From the NCBI RefSeq assembly GCF_028476545.1, contig NW_026732305.1:1-64000 (forward strand): a stretch of DNA of 64,000 nucleotides, written 5' to 3'. The notes under the pieces were generated by a model, which searched no databases, was not told where the DNA came from, and worked only from the letters and a program-made list of their open reading frames with translations. The translations under genes and the position numbers were made by a program. Of the stretch, positions 1-17,000 are shown one piece after another. Positions within the stretch are counted from its first letter, which is position 1. The number at the start of each line of letters is the position of its first letter. This DNA is from Physella acuta (Eukaryota > Mollusca > Gastropoda > Physidae).

Positions 1-61
1 CTTAACGAGCTACTTATAGTGTTTTAAAGAAATATTTTCAGTGTCAGCGTTGGTACTGTCG

Positions 62-145
62 AATTCACAAATTATGAATTATTGAAAATTAGAAACAACT
101 AAATAGCGGCGTATGTTATGCCGCGGGCCGGCTCGTATATATATA
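62..145 (+). repeat. Dispersed repeat, copy 1
   Basis: This stretch resembles 18346-18440: both have a 'ttcacaaa-tatgaatt' block, then 'aacaacta-ata', then 'ggcggcgtat' or a close variant followed by a 'cgcggg-c-gctcgta' block. The similarity is clear by eye with scattered substitutions, which suggests an old interspersed element. No ends, terminal repeats or coding potential were recognised. The rest of 1-546 holds nothing I can identify. Confidence 0.5.
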
Positions 146-546
146 ATTTGTCTGTCAACAGAGCTTACACAGATGCAATTGTTTGTAGCTCAAGACTTAA
201 CAAGCTATGCGCAGATGTATTGTTTATAGAAGAACAGATTCACTACATATTGAAACAGCTAAACTCATCTATTCTAGTTTACTTCTGTAAGTCCTTTAAT
301 AACTACACACTGCATTTTTTTACTAACACTGTTGCCCGAATAAACACACAGCATATGAACAGTTTCTAATCAACGTATTTATCCTTTAAAATACTATAAA
401 AGAAGGTGACATATAAACACATTTGGATTACATATTCATTTAAAAAAATATGCATTGGTTTCGTTATATCCATTTGACTATAAAATAAAGATTTTAAAGA
501 AAATAATACACTAAAATTAGATTCATTATGTTGGAGTTATGAAGGT

Positions 547-665
547 TTTGTTTAGAGTATTGATGTAAAATGTTTGTTTAGAGTATTGATGTAAAATATT
601 TGTTTAGAGTATTGATGTTAAACATTTGTTTAGAATATTGATGTAAAACATATGTTTAGAATATT
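547..665 (+). repeat. 26-bp minisatellite, about 5 copies
   Basis: The unit is close to 'gtttagagtattgatgtaaa' plus six further bases, repeated head to tail about five times. Divergence rises toward the right end. It lies upstream of the first gene 1 exon seen, presumably in an intron. Confidence 0.8.
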
Positions 666-948
666 TAGTAGATAAAAAATGAGCATTTTTGTAAAATTAT
701 TTCTCCGAGCAATATAAAATGTAGGCTCAATAAACTGTACCCAAAAAATTCCCTTCAACTGGCCTAACAACATGTCTATTTAAATTCTAGTAATTTTAAT
801 ACAAAAACAAACACATATGTAACTCTAAAATGGAAGATTGTAGTTTTTTTTTTCATTTTCCCCTGGAAATAATTAATGAAATTATATGAAAACATTTTTT
901 AAAGAAAAGAAAACATTTTTTAAAGAAAATAAAATAATTGGACAAATA

Positions 949-1096
<148 letters not shown>

Positions 1097-1165
1097 CGGC
1101 ATACATAATTTTCTGTATTAATATCAGTTTTTAATAGCGAAACTTGATTGACTGTGTGTCAACAG

Positions 1166-5083
<3,918 letters not shown>

Positions 5084-5171
5084 AAGGAATTCCAAGTAAT
5101 TGTCAACATAAAAAGGAATAATAATATACTATCTAATCAATTTAAGCATGCTTAAACAGAATTATTTATGA

Positions 5172-5177
5172 AATAAA
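5172..5177 (+). terminator. Polyadenylation signal AATAAA of gene 1
   Basis: AATAAA lies 89 bp after the gene 1 stop codon, followed by a T-rich stretch. The position suits a short 3' UTR ending near 5190-5200. Confidence 0.55.
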
Positions 5178-5530
5178 GTGTTCTTATAAATCATTTGTTT
5201 TTTTTGAGTTTCTATAATGATGTTTTGTTTATAGCTAAATAAATATATCATTAACCTATACAGGTTTAAGGGTTATCGATAAATAACGTCACGCTTCTTG
5301 GCCAATGAAGAGGCTAGTCTAGATTAAATCAGCATAAGAAAATTGGATTGGTCAGTGTTTGCGTGTGTAGTCCCCGGTCGTTCATATTCACCCCTAGTGA
5401 TGTGAGCAGTCTGTAGACGTGTTGTCTTAGTCATGATTGTACTTGATTTTGTATGCAGAGTTTCTTTCAGGGATCTCTTTCGAAGATTCAATAGATACAT
5501 CCATTGACAGGGGAAATATGGTGACAGATA

Positions 5531-6094
<564 letters not shown>

Positions 6095-6859
6095 GACAGA
6101 GATACACGCGTGATGTATAAACAAAAGCAGTTTGTGAAAAGTTTTTGGAAAGATAGCTGTGAACTCTTTGTGTTTAAAAAAAATAAACAAATTTAGATTA
6201 TGTATAATATTTACCTTTTTTATAAATGATAAAGGCAATATGCAAGCATAAGTAAAATATTGTTTATATTATGTTATTTTTAGGGACATTATGAAGTCAT
6301 ATGTGTTTCAATAGCATTATGTTATAACGTAACAATATGTTTTGAATTTGTATATAAAACCAACAAGGAAGTGGTGTAATTTTTCTACTCCACACAGTTG
6401 GTCTAAAGTATTAGCTACACCAATGATCTATTTAAAAACTCAAGCGGCAAAAAGGCCAGTGACAAATTAAATTTAATTATTTACATAGTATGTGGGCTAA
6501 GACTAAGTTCCAAACAAGAATTATTGTTGAGAAACGTGTTTGTTGAGAACAACTTGAACATAATTTAGGAAAGAGAATGGAAGCAACATTGTATATCATT
6601 TTGGTATATCACACGTTTGTATTAGAGGATATATTTTTAAATACTTAGCATTTAAGAAATCAGAAATGCTCATTATATTGAACGCTATTGGTTTGTTTTT
6701 GGAAATTTATTTTGCCCGTCTTGTTCTGATATTTTTTATGAATTTGAAATCAACTCAAGGACCACATTTACTACTCCTAATGTTTAGTTTAACTTGAAAC
6801 ATTGAATGTACTAAAATAACAGTATTATTTGATACAAACAACAAATCAAGGCAAATTTG

Positions 6860-7150
6860 AAAAATCTGTTAAGTAAGTAAAATTGATGTGTATCTAGATC
6901 TATATCCACACAATTTAAAAAAAAATGGCGAAAAATTCAAACAAAAGAAATCAATTTTTAAAATGTGTTAATGAATAATAATTGATGTGCATCTATAATC
7001 ACACAATTTTTCGAAAGATAAAAATGGCTAAAAATTCAGAAAAGGAATTTAATATTTAAAAATGTGTTAAGTAAATAATAAATAATGTGCATTTTTAATC
7101 ACACTATTTTTTAAACAATAAGAAATGGCGAAAAAATTTAACACAGGACA
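6860..7150 (+). repeat. Imperfect tandem repeat, about 105 bp x 3
   Basis: Three degenerate units each contain 'gttaagtaa', then 'aatgtgcat' or 'gatgtgcat', then 'tcacac-atttt', then 'aaatggcgaaaaa'. They lie between gene 1 and gene 2. The flanks 6100-6860 and 7151-8000 hold no recognisable gene or element. Confidence 0.6.
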
Positions 7151-8031
7151 TCACATTTGTTTGTAGGGGAATAATAACTGATGCGTTTAGTATGGTCTAT
7201 TATGAAACACAAGCTAGCATTGGCTTGCAAACAAAACAGGATTGGTATAAAGCTAGCGATCACAGGATTATCAATGAGCAAGAATGGAAAAGTCTGGTAG
7301 AGGCAAAGCTTTCATAAATGAGGCTAATTTAGATGAAAACGATTTTTAATCACCAAACAAGACAGTTATTTCTGCATTTAAGAGGACTCTTAGTGCTGTT
7401 ATGACCAGAAAATGGCTTTAACACGTCTATTATACACGTAATCGCAAATGGACTCAGTGTCTCTGTATGTAAGTATGTTTATGGTAGGTAAACCACATGT
7501 ATTTTAAATACTACCTTTTATTAATACTGAATGTAGGCTACTGTTTATTAATTATTATTTTTGATCAATAACAGTTGAGAAGCTGTTCCTAAATGTCCTT
7601 TAGTTGAGGTTTATGTTCCCATTAACATTTGAGTTTATTTTTACGTTTGTGTTTGCGTTTGCGTTTGTGCTTGCTTCTGGCCGGGACGGCTAATATAAAT
7701 AAATAAATAAATTTAAAAATATATATATATATATCTATTATATTTTGTATTTTGAAGAGCGCCCATCGTTTGGTTATAATAGCATTCAACTTTAAGCAAC
7801 TTCTTAATCTACCAGATTTGGACAATCTCTTTACATATTGTGTTTTTAATAATTTGAGATTGTCTTAGTTGTTGTATTAATGTATTATAATTCAAACATT
7901 TTAGAGTTAAAAGCAGGCAGACCTAAACACGGATAATCAAAGCCATACGATTAATGTATTCTAAAATAACTCTAGATTTTAACGATAAGTGACCAGGGTG
8001 TTATTATAGATTTTGCACTGACGGGAAGGAA

Positions 8032-8110
8032 CGGGGGGGGGGGGGGAGGTGGGGGGGGGGGGGGGGGGGGGCTAATCATGGGGGGGGGGGGGGGGCGGGT
8101 TAAATCATTG
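8032..8110. repeat. Poly-G-rich block
   Basis: Several long G runs (up to about 20 G) are separated by short spacers. It resembles the G-tract elements elsewhere in the window but has no recognisable termini. The 8111-8778 flank holds no feature that I can support. Confidence 0.6.
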
Positions 8111-8777
8111 CGGGGGGTGCGATAGACCTTAAAGGGAGAGTAAAGGATGCGTAAAACTCAGCATTACCAGAACACTCCATAGCTTCCTGTCTGCGAAAAT
8201 CTATGACGTCACTGAATAACGCCCCTCACACCACTAGACACCCTGCACATGAATGGTGGGTGTTTACGAGTACCGTCTACCATAGGTTAGAAACATGAAT
8301 GTCAAGTATACTTCAACTAAGCCAGGGCGTATTCGAATCTGTATTATCCCAAGCATCGTCTCAGTATTACTACTTGAGCCGTAACTTTAACCATACTTAC
8401 TCTTGAACTAAATTTCGGATTCTAAACCTAACTGTAATTGCCATATTTGCAAACCCTCTTAAATTAAAAAAAAACGATGACGTTACTACACTGAAAGTGC
8501 TTAAATTAAATTATGTCTGACCCTCTTATATCTAGATAATTACGACCTTCCCGCCCATATTTCACTTAAATACAAGAGCATACATTTGCAATGTTCGCAT
8601 TTTGAGATTAGGTCAGTGCTTGAAATGTGTTTACACCATACATAATATTATGTCGACATTTCCGCTGTGGTAACCGACGGGTACTTGAATATTGTTGTTT
8701 ATTATTAAAAGTAAGATTTAAAAGAGGTCGGTCAAGAGAGGGAGGACATGAGGAGTTTTGTCTACGGTAACAAGTGG

Positions 8778-8996
<219 letters not shown>

Positions 8997-9778
8997 TATA
9001 TGTATGTATTGAAGTTACAATATTCAACGTTAGCCATGTCTCACTGCTTCGTTCATAACGCAAATCGCTGTAGGATAATAGGCCGATATGGACATAAGGT
9101 CAATTTACGTCACAATGGGGGTACGAGGCTTCCGAATCGCACCGGGTGACACCAATTAGGGGGGAGCGGTGACACTGGAGAATATACTAACACAAATGTT
9201 TGTTTTTTCAGTTAAATGTATAACTAATTTAAGTTCGCTTGATAGAGTAAAGACAGATTCGTGCCTTGACATAAGAAAGTATTAACAAATCTGCTTGGTT
9301 AGTTAGGGAGGTGTGGTGTCCCCATTAGCTTAGAGCGAAACACGTATTAAAACATCACCAAGTCTTTAGTAAGGATCGTCAGCGTTGCTTTGGCTTCCTT
9401 GTGTACCATATAGGCTTTACATGTTGACTTGTGTGTCGTTTGATTTTTTCCAGCTGTGTTTATATTTGTTTCAGAGTGGTAACTTAATCCAGGGTTACGC
9501 CTTTGGTTAAAAAGAGGTGATAACGTTTGAATAGATACATTGCAACTTGCTAAGAATCTTGCATAGATTAACTACACACAACGTAGTAAAACTTACATCT
9601 ACCAGCACGCATTTAAGGTATAACTATTCCGGTCACCACCCCCCTTCCAATGATCCGCGACGCTGTTATATATTAGTAAAACCTTTGTTTGTGGAATAAA
9701 TTACCACAGTTAATAGTTTTGGATTATCTAATTAAACAAATTACTTGTTGAGAGCGGAGAAAATTTGGACCTCGTGTT

Positions 9779-9997
9779 CAGAGGCGTCACGAGGCGGGGG
9801 TGGGGGGGGGGGGGAAGGTGCGGACCGCACCGGGTGGCACCATTTAAGGGGTGACACTAAACACCAAAACAAAAAAAAAGCAAAATATTTCGAACAAATA
9901 TGCTTTTTGCCAGTTCAATGTAATAGAGTTGAAAAGTATTTCAAGTACAAATTGACGATACCGATAAGGGGGTGGGTGGGGGTGGGGGTTGTGGGTG

Positions 9998-10078
<81 letters not shown>

Positions 10079-10159
10079 TTTTTTCCTTTAGTGGGGGGGA
10101 GGGGGGTGACACATCATGAGTTACCGCACCGGGTGACACCCGACTTAGCGACGCCACTG
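9779..10159 (+). mobile_element. hAT-type MITE with perfect 8-bp target duplication
   Basis: The element runs from 'cagaggcgtcacgagg' to 'cttagcgacgccactg'. It is flanked on both sides by CTCGTGTT (9771-9778 and 10160-10167), a perfect 8-bp target-site duplication diagnostic of hAT-type insertion. The interior has a 'cgcaccgggtg-cacc' block near each end and a TA microsatellite (9999-10076) in the middle. Confidence 0.88.
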
Positions 10160-10381
10160 CTCGTGTTGAAAAGTCAGGTAAAAAAATATCGTGTTGTATC
10201 GCACATGTATCGATACCAAAATAACATTACCACGTTTTGATTGGCTGTTTTATTTTTAAATGTTAATCTTATCTCCCTTTGTTCTGCTACTTACTCCCCT
10301 CTTCACTTGGCTTGTGGAGTTCATCAGCGAGAGTAGTCTCGCTTTATTTGTCTCAGTTAATTTCTGATCCGGATCGCGAAC

Positions 10382-13300
10382 ATGGATTACAAGCTGCTGT
10401 TATTTTTAACTAATCTCGCTGCTTATGGTAAAAAGTTTTTTACATTTTATATTTATCTTGAACTTTTTAATTTTAAATTTATGATTTGGGGGTCGTCCAT
10501 AAATGACGTCACCCTCGTAGGGGGGAGGGGGGTCCGTAATTTTGTGACGGTGTGGGATGAGGGGGACAGGGGGGGGGGGGGGGTTCAGATGGTGTGACGT
10601 CACTTTTTTTGCAGTGTAAAAAAAGGATTGTTAGAAAACGATTTCTTAGCCGTTATTTCGCGTTTATAAAACGGTTTCAATAAATTGTAATAGGAATTGA
10701 TCGAAATACTCTATGTTGACAGAGTTCTGACAAGATTTTGGAAAAATATCGATGTTTTAAGAAAAATTCAAAAGCAATTTCAAGGGGGGGGGGGTTGTAG
10801 GCTGAGGTGTGACGTCATTTTAGGAAGGGTCTGGCTTTTTGTGACGACGTGTGACGGAGGGAAGGGGGGAGGTAAAAATCGTCAAAAAAGCGTGACGTCA
10901 TTTTTGGATGACCACTTTAAAGGGTAAAAATATAGGTGCCTTCTATGTGAAGTTAAGCATGCCCCTTACAACAAATTAATTTGTTGAATGCTATGTAAGC
11001 TAAGCTAGAGAGAAAAGCCTGAAATCGAAATCAGCGACCTCTTTGGCGCAAAACAAGTTGACACGTAATACTTAGTTATGTTGGAAGAAATTCCATCCAG
11101 CATAACAGTTAGAAAATAATAATAATAATCGTAAGAAAAACTAATTAGTATAATCATCGTAAGAAAGACTAATTAGTATAATCATCGTAAGAAAGACTAA
11201 TTAGTATAATCATCGTAAGAAATACTAATTAGTATAATCATTTTAAGAAAGACTAATTAGTATAATCATCGTAAGAAAGACTAATTAGTATAATCATCGT
11301 AAGAAAGACTAATTAGTATAATCATCGTAAGAAAGACTAATTAGTATAATCATCTTAAGAAAGACTAATTAGTTTAATCATCGTAAGGAAGCCTAATCAT
11401 TATAATCATCGTAAGAAAGACTAATTAGTATACTATTTTCTTATTTTTGCAGCTGCGCTTGGCACAACAGCGTCATGTACTGAGAATGATATTCTAACCT
11501 GCTCCAAAGGAATGACAGATATCGTAGGCGTTGTAGATATTAATGCAGCATGCAAGTAAGTGATGTCGAATAAAGGACACATACATGTAAATAGCAAAAG
11601 TAAAACTGAAATTTAGGGAGGGGGGGGGGGTGTGGTACGGACTCAATTTTTCCCGGTGGGGGGGGGCGGAGACTGGTAAAAGTTGAATATTTTGTATATT
11701 TTCTATATTAATTTTATTTCGTTCGGGGGGTGGGTGGGGGGTGGCTAAAAGGTAGACGTTCTTAAGGGTTTTTCAAAAGAGATGCCTGAAAGAAACTCTG
11801 CATATAAAAACAAGTACAAACAAGACGACTACAGACTGCTCACAACACCAGGGGTAAACATAAAAACGGCCGGGACTAAACACGCTACACCGACTAATCG
11901 AACTTTTGTATAACAATATATCTTTACTTTCTCTAACATGAATTAGGTACTCATTAGAGACTCAGGGGCGGATTACTGACTTGAACCCGGATTCGAACTC
12001 CAGACTTACAGGTTCAGCTCTCTACCACTAGACCACTCCGTCCCCTATCTATCTTTTAATGCTGACTTAATCTAGACTAGACTCTTTCATTATTTTTCTT
12101 GCTCCCCAAGACTTGGAAAAAATGCTTTGGGACCATATTCTGTTTACTTGCTCTACAGCGACCAAATTTTTTGTATAACGATATATCTTTTTATGCTGAC
12201 TTAATCTAGACTAGCCTCTTTCATAAACTTTTCTTGTTTTCCAAGAATTGGTAAAGAAGCTGCGGATTGTTTACTTGCGCTACAACCCTCATGCGATGAG
12301 GATATAAAGAGCAAAATTGACATGGGATTGTCACAAGTAAACAGGTTACTCGGAGCTTGTAAGTACGGTTGAAAACTACGTTTTCAATTGCATGAACCTT
12401 TCTAAAAAACAAAGTTTTGGGTTGTAAAAATCCGGGTCTTCGACACACTACAAAAATTTGTTTTACTCTATGGAGCTGATATATGAAGAATAACTACCAG
12501 AAATAGGAAGAAAATACAATAATTTATAAACGCAAGACAGAAAGATCTTTCGAATACGCTGGTTTAAAACCATCAGAAATGAGGTACTATGGCAACGGAC
12601 AAATCAAATGCCAGATGAAGAAGAGATGAAATGGATTGGCCACACACTCACGAAGCCTGTATCCAGCATAACAAGACAGGCCCTCACCTGGAATCCACAG
12701 GGTAAAAGGAAAAGAGGCCGACTAAGGAAGACCAAGGAAAAAGACTTCAAGCAGATTGGATACACCTGGGGACAGTTGGAGAGACTAGCCAAGGATAGAA
12801 ATGACTGGAAAGCTCTTGTCAGCGGCGTATTTCCGAGGGAGGGGGCGACATGCTAACCTAATCTAACCTGTTAAAGTACTCCACACAACCTAGCGGTTGA
12901 CGGGGCAGATGAAGTAGAGTTTACCTGTTTATGACACCTCGTTATATTGAAGTATAGTAGGGCCAGCACTATACCCAACCGCCTTTACTTTCTCTAACTT
13001 AGTTCAGGTACACTTCAGAGCTGGGTGGGTTCGTGACGTCCCAAGGACTCAAACTCAGGATCCGAACGTAAGACTTTCATGTTAGCAGTCGTACGTTCTA
13101 TCATCCGACCTCGAAATCTTATAAAACATCTCAAGCGGGTACATACATTTAACTTAATATTATAACAGTGGAAGGTTATATGATGCTATTGTAATATTCA
13201 AAGTATATCAAGTATTACACCTTGGAATTTGCTTTCATTCAAGTCATATAGAGCCGATAAAATTTGGCTAACGTATAAAAGCCAAAATAAAACAAAGACT

Positions 13301-13984
13301 TGATTTATATTCAAGACTTAATAAGCAAATTATTTATGATTTTAAAATCTTCAATGCATTCAAAATCTTATCGTTATAAAGGTTTTAACTTATTTATTTT
13401 TAAATGACATGATTTATATGTAAGCCATTTTTGGGCAACGTGGTCAAGAAACCATTGTGCTGAGTACATAATGTGAAAAAAACAGATACTTTACTTGATC
13501 TTCCTTGTCAAGTCTGTTTGAGATACGTTGTTATAGGATTTTGTAATGTTTACACTTAGATATATTTGAACCTACAGGTAGTTTAACTGACTCAGACTGC
13601 ACTGTCATGAAATGTATTAGCTCAACCCTTACAAATCCTCAGACACCTGCTAGCTTAGAAGATGCTTGCAGGTAAATATGTGACCTTTCTTCAGACAATC
13701 TTGTTACAGTATACAATTCAGAAACAGCTAAATATTAAAATAAACATTAATTCAACAAAAACAACGAAAACAACAACTACTACAACAATAACATCATCAT
13801 CAACAACAACAACATCATCATCAATTAGAGCAAAAACGACAACTACAACATCAACAACATCAACAGCAACAACAACAACAAGAGCAACAACGACAACTAC
13901 AACATCAACAACATCAACATCAACAACTACTACAACATCAAAATCAATAACAATATCATCAACATCAACAACAACATCAACATT

Positions 13985-14015
<31 letters not shown>

Positions 14016-17000
14016 TCATCATCAACAACATCAACAACAACATCAATTACAACAACAACAACAACATTAACAACAACAACAGCAACAACAATAACAACAA
14101 TAACACCATCATCAACAACAACATCATCAACAACTAAAACATCAAAAACAACTACAAAAAGATCATCAACAACAATAACATCATCATCAACTATAACATC
14201 AACAACAGCAACAACAACATCAACATCAACAACAACAATATCAACAACAACAACAACTATATCATCATCAACAATAACATCATCATCAACTATAACATCA
14301 ACAACAACATCAACAACACCATCAACAACAGCAACACCAACAACAATATCAACAACAACAACAATATCATCAACAACAATAACATCATCATTAACTATAA
14401 TATCAACAACAGCAACAGCTACATCAACAACATCAACGACGACAACATCAACAACAACAACAACTAAATGATCATCAACAACATCAACAACAACAAAATC
14501 AACAACATCAACAACATCAACAGCATCAACATCATCATCAACAACAACATCATCAACAACAACAGCAACAATGTCAACGACAAATACAACATCAAAACCA
14601 TCAACAACACCACCACCAACAACAACAACAGCAACAACGACAACTACAACATCAACAACATCAACAACAACATCATCTTCAACAACAACAGCAACAACGA
14701 CAACTACAACATCAACAACATCAACAACAACATTATCAACAACAACATCAACAACAACAGCAACATCAACAAAACAACAACAACATCATCAACAACAACA
14801 ACAATAACATCAACAATAAAATTATTTAAATAAAAGTCATAAATCGCAATGTTTATATCTTACAATTAAAATTAAATTAAAACATTGATAGGATAGCAGG
14901 CCAAGCCTCCAATTGTCTCGCAGAACAAAAAGTCAAATGTGCTGGTGATCAAAATGCTACAGACATGATAGAAAGGCTTTTGCCTGGTCTCCAACAAATG
15001 CTTGCTAATTGTGAGTATAATGTTGGACATTAATTGTGAGTATAATGTTGGACTTTAATTATAATGTTGAGCATTAATTTTGGGTATAATGTTGAGCATT
15101 AATTGTGAGTATAATGTTGAGCATTAATTGTGAGTATAATGTTGGACTTTAATTATAATGTTGAGCATTAATTTTGGGTATAATATTGAGCATTAATTGT
15201 GAGTATAATGTTGAGCATTTATTGTGAGTATAATGATTAGCATTAATTGTGAAAATAATGTTGAGGATTATTTGTGAGTATAATGTTGAGCATTTAATAG
15301 TGAGTATAATGTTGAGCTTTAATTGTGAGTATAATGTTGAGCATTAATTGTGAGTATAATGTTGGGCATTAATTGTGAGTATAATGTTGAGCTTTAATTG
15401 TGAGTATAATGTTGAGCATTAATTGTGAGTATAATGTTGAGCATTAGTTGTGAGTATAATGTTGAGCTTTAATTGTGAGTATATTGTTGAGCATTAATTG
15501 TGAGTATAATGTGGAGCTTTAATTGTGAGTATAATGTTGAGCATTAATTGTGAGTATAATATTGAGCATTTATTGTGAGTATAATGTTGAGCATTAATTG
15601 TGAGTATAATGTTAAGCATTAATTGTGAGTATAATGTTGGGCATTAATTGTGAGTATAATGTTGGGCATTAATTGTGAGTATAATGTTGGGCATTAATTG
15701 TGAGTATAATGTTGAGCATTAATTGTGAGTATAAAGTTTAGCATTAATTTTAAGTATAATGTTGAGCATTAATTGTGAGTATAATGTTAAGCATTAATTG
15801 TGTGTATAATGTTGATCTTTAATTGTGAGTATAATGTTGAGCATTAATTGTGAGTATAATGTTGAGCTTTAATTGTGAGTATAATGTTGTACATTAATTG
15901 TGAGTATAATGTTGGGCATTAATTGTGAGTATAATGTTGAGCATTAATTGTGAGTATAATGTTGAGCTTTAATTGTGAGTATAATGTTGAGCATTAATTC
16001 TGAGTATAATGTTGGGCATTAATTGTGAGTATAATGTTGGGCATTAATTGTGAGTATAATGTTGTACTTTAATTGTGAGTATAATGTTGGGCATTAATTG
16101 TGAGTATAATGTTGTACTTTAATTGTGAGTATAATTTTGGGCATTAATTGTGAGTATAATGTTGTGCATTAATTGTGAGTATAATGTTGAGCATTAAAGT
16201 TTCTTTTGCTAAAATTTAATTCAAAATTATGAAATTCCATAACAAAAGGGATACTACAATAATGAATGCTAGAGATCACTCTATAAGATAGCCGTCGAAT
16301 AAACATTTTTCCCGGGCTTTGTGATTTATTTGTGCCTAAGATACGTCCACTAACTAAGAGGACAGAGATATTTTTTTTTTCGATATTGCAAGCTACCTGA
16401 TCAGGTTTTAACGCAAATATTTTTATTAGTTGTAACTTAATTCATAACAATTTATAAAAGTGGAAAATACACAGGTATAAGCACTTTTATAAAAATAGCC
16501 ATTTATATGCACTGAAAGTACCGAAATACAACTAATTTGCTTTCTTTAGTAAACGTATTGGACGCCCGCGAAATCTCTTACACGTTTTAGTAAGCAATGG
16601 TTTTATTAAAAACCAAATTAGCTTTACTTTTTTAAAATAATTCAGTGCTTTCAAAAGCTTATTATTATGAAGGTTTTTAAATTTTTTAAATTATAAAATA
16701 ATATGATGTAAATGTAAGACATTACTGAACGACATGGTCAAGAACGAAGAATGTTCATCAAATCACACAGACTATAAGTTATTGTACTGACCACACAATG
16801 TGAAAGATACAGATGAACTTGCTCTGCCTTATAAGGCTGTTAAGTCTGAAATAAACTGTTATAGGATTGTATGATGTTAACGCTTACAAATATTTGAACT
16901 TACAGGCCCTTCTAGTGATTCAGACTGCAATGTCATGAAGTGTATGAACTCAATCGTTGGCTTACCTCAGTCCCCACAAAACCAAGCAGAAGCTTGCAAG

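Noticed and set aside
12608-12856. Small host gene with a basic GKRKRGR motif
   Set aside because: The motif set is the standard C-terminal tail of non-LTR retrotransposon reverse transcriptases, so it is a LINE remnant.
13662-14471. Mucin-like Thr/Ser-rich gene
   Set aside because: All forward frames of the trinucleotide repeat are largely open, and the frame is not continuous with the flanking gene 2 exons.
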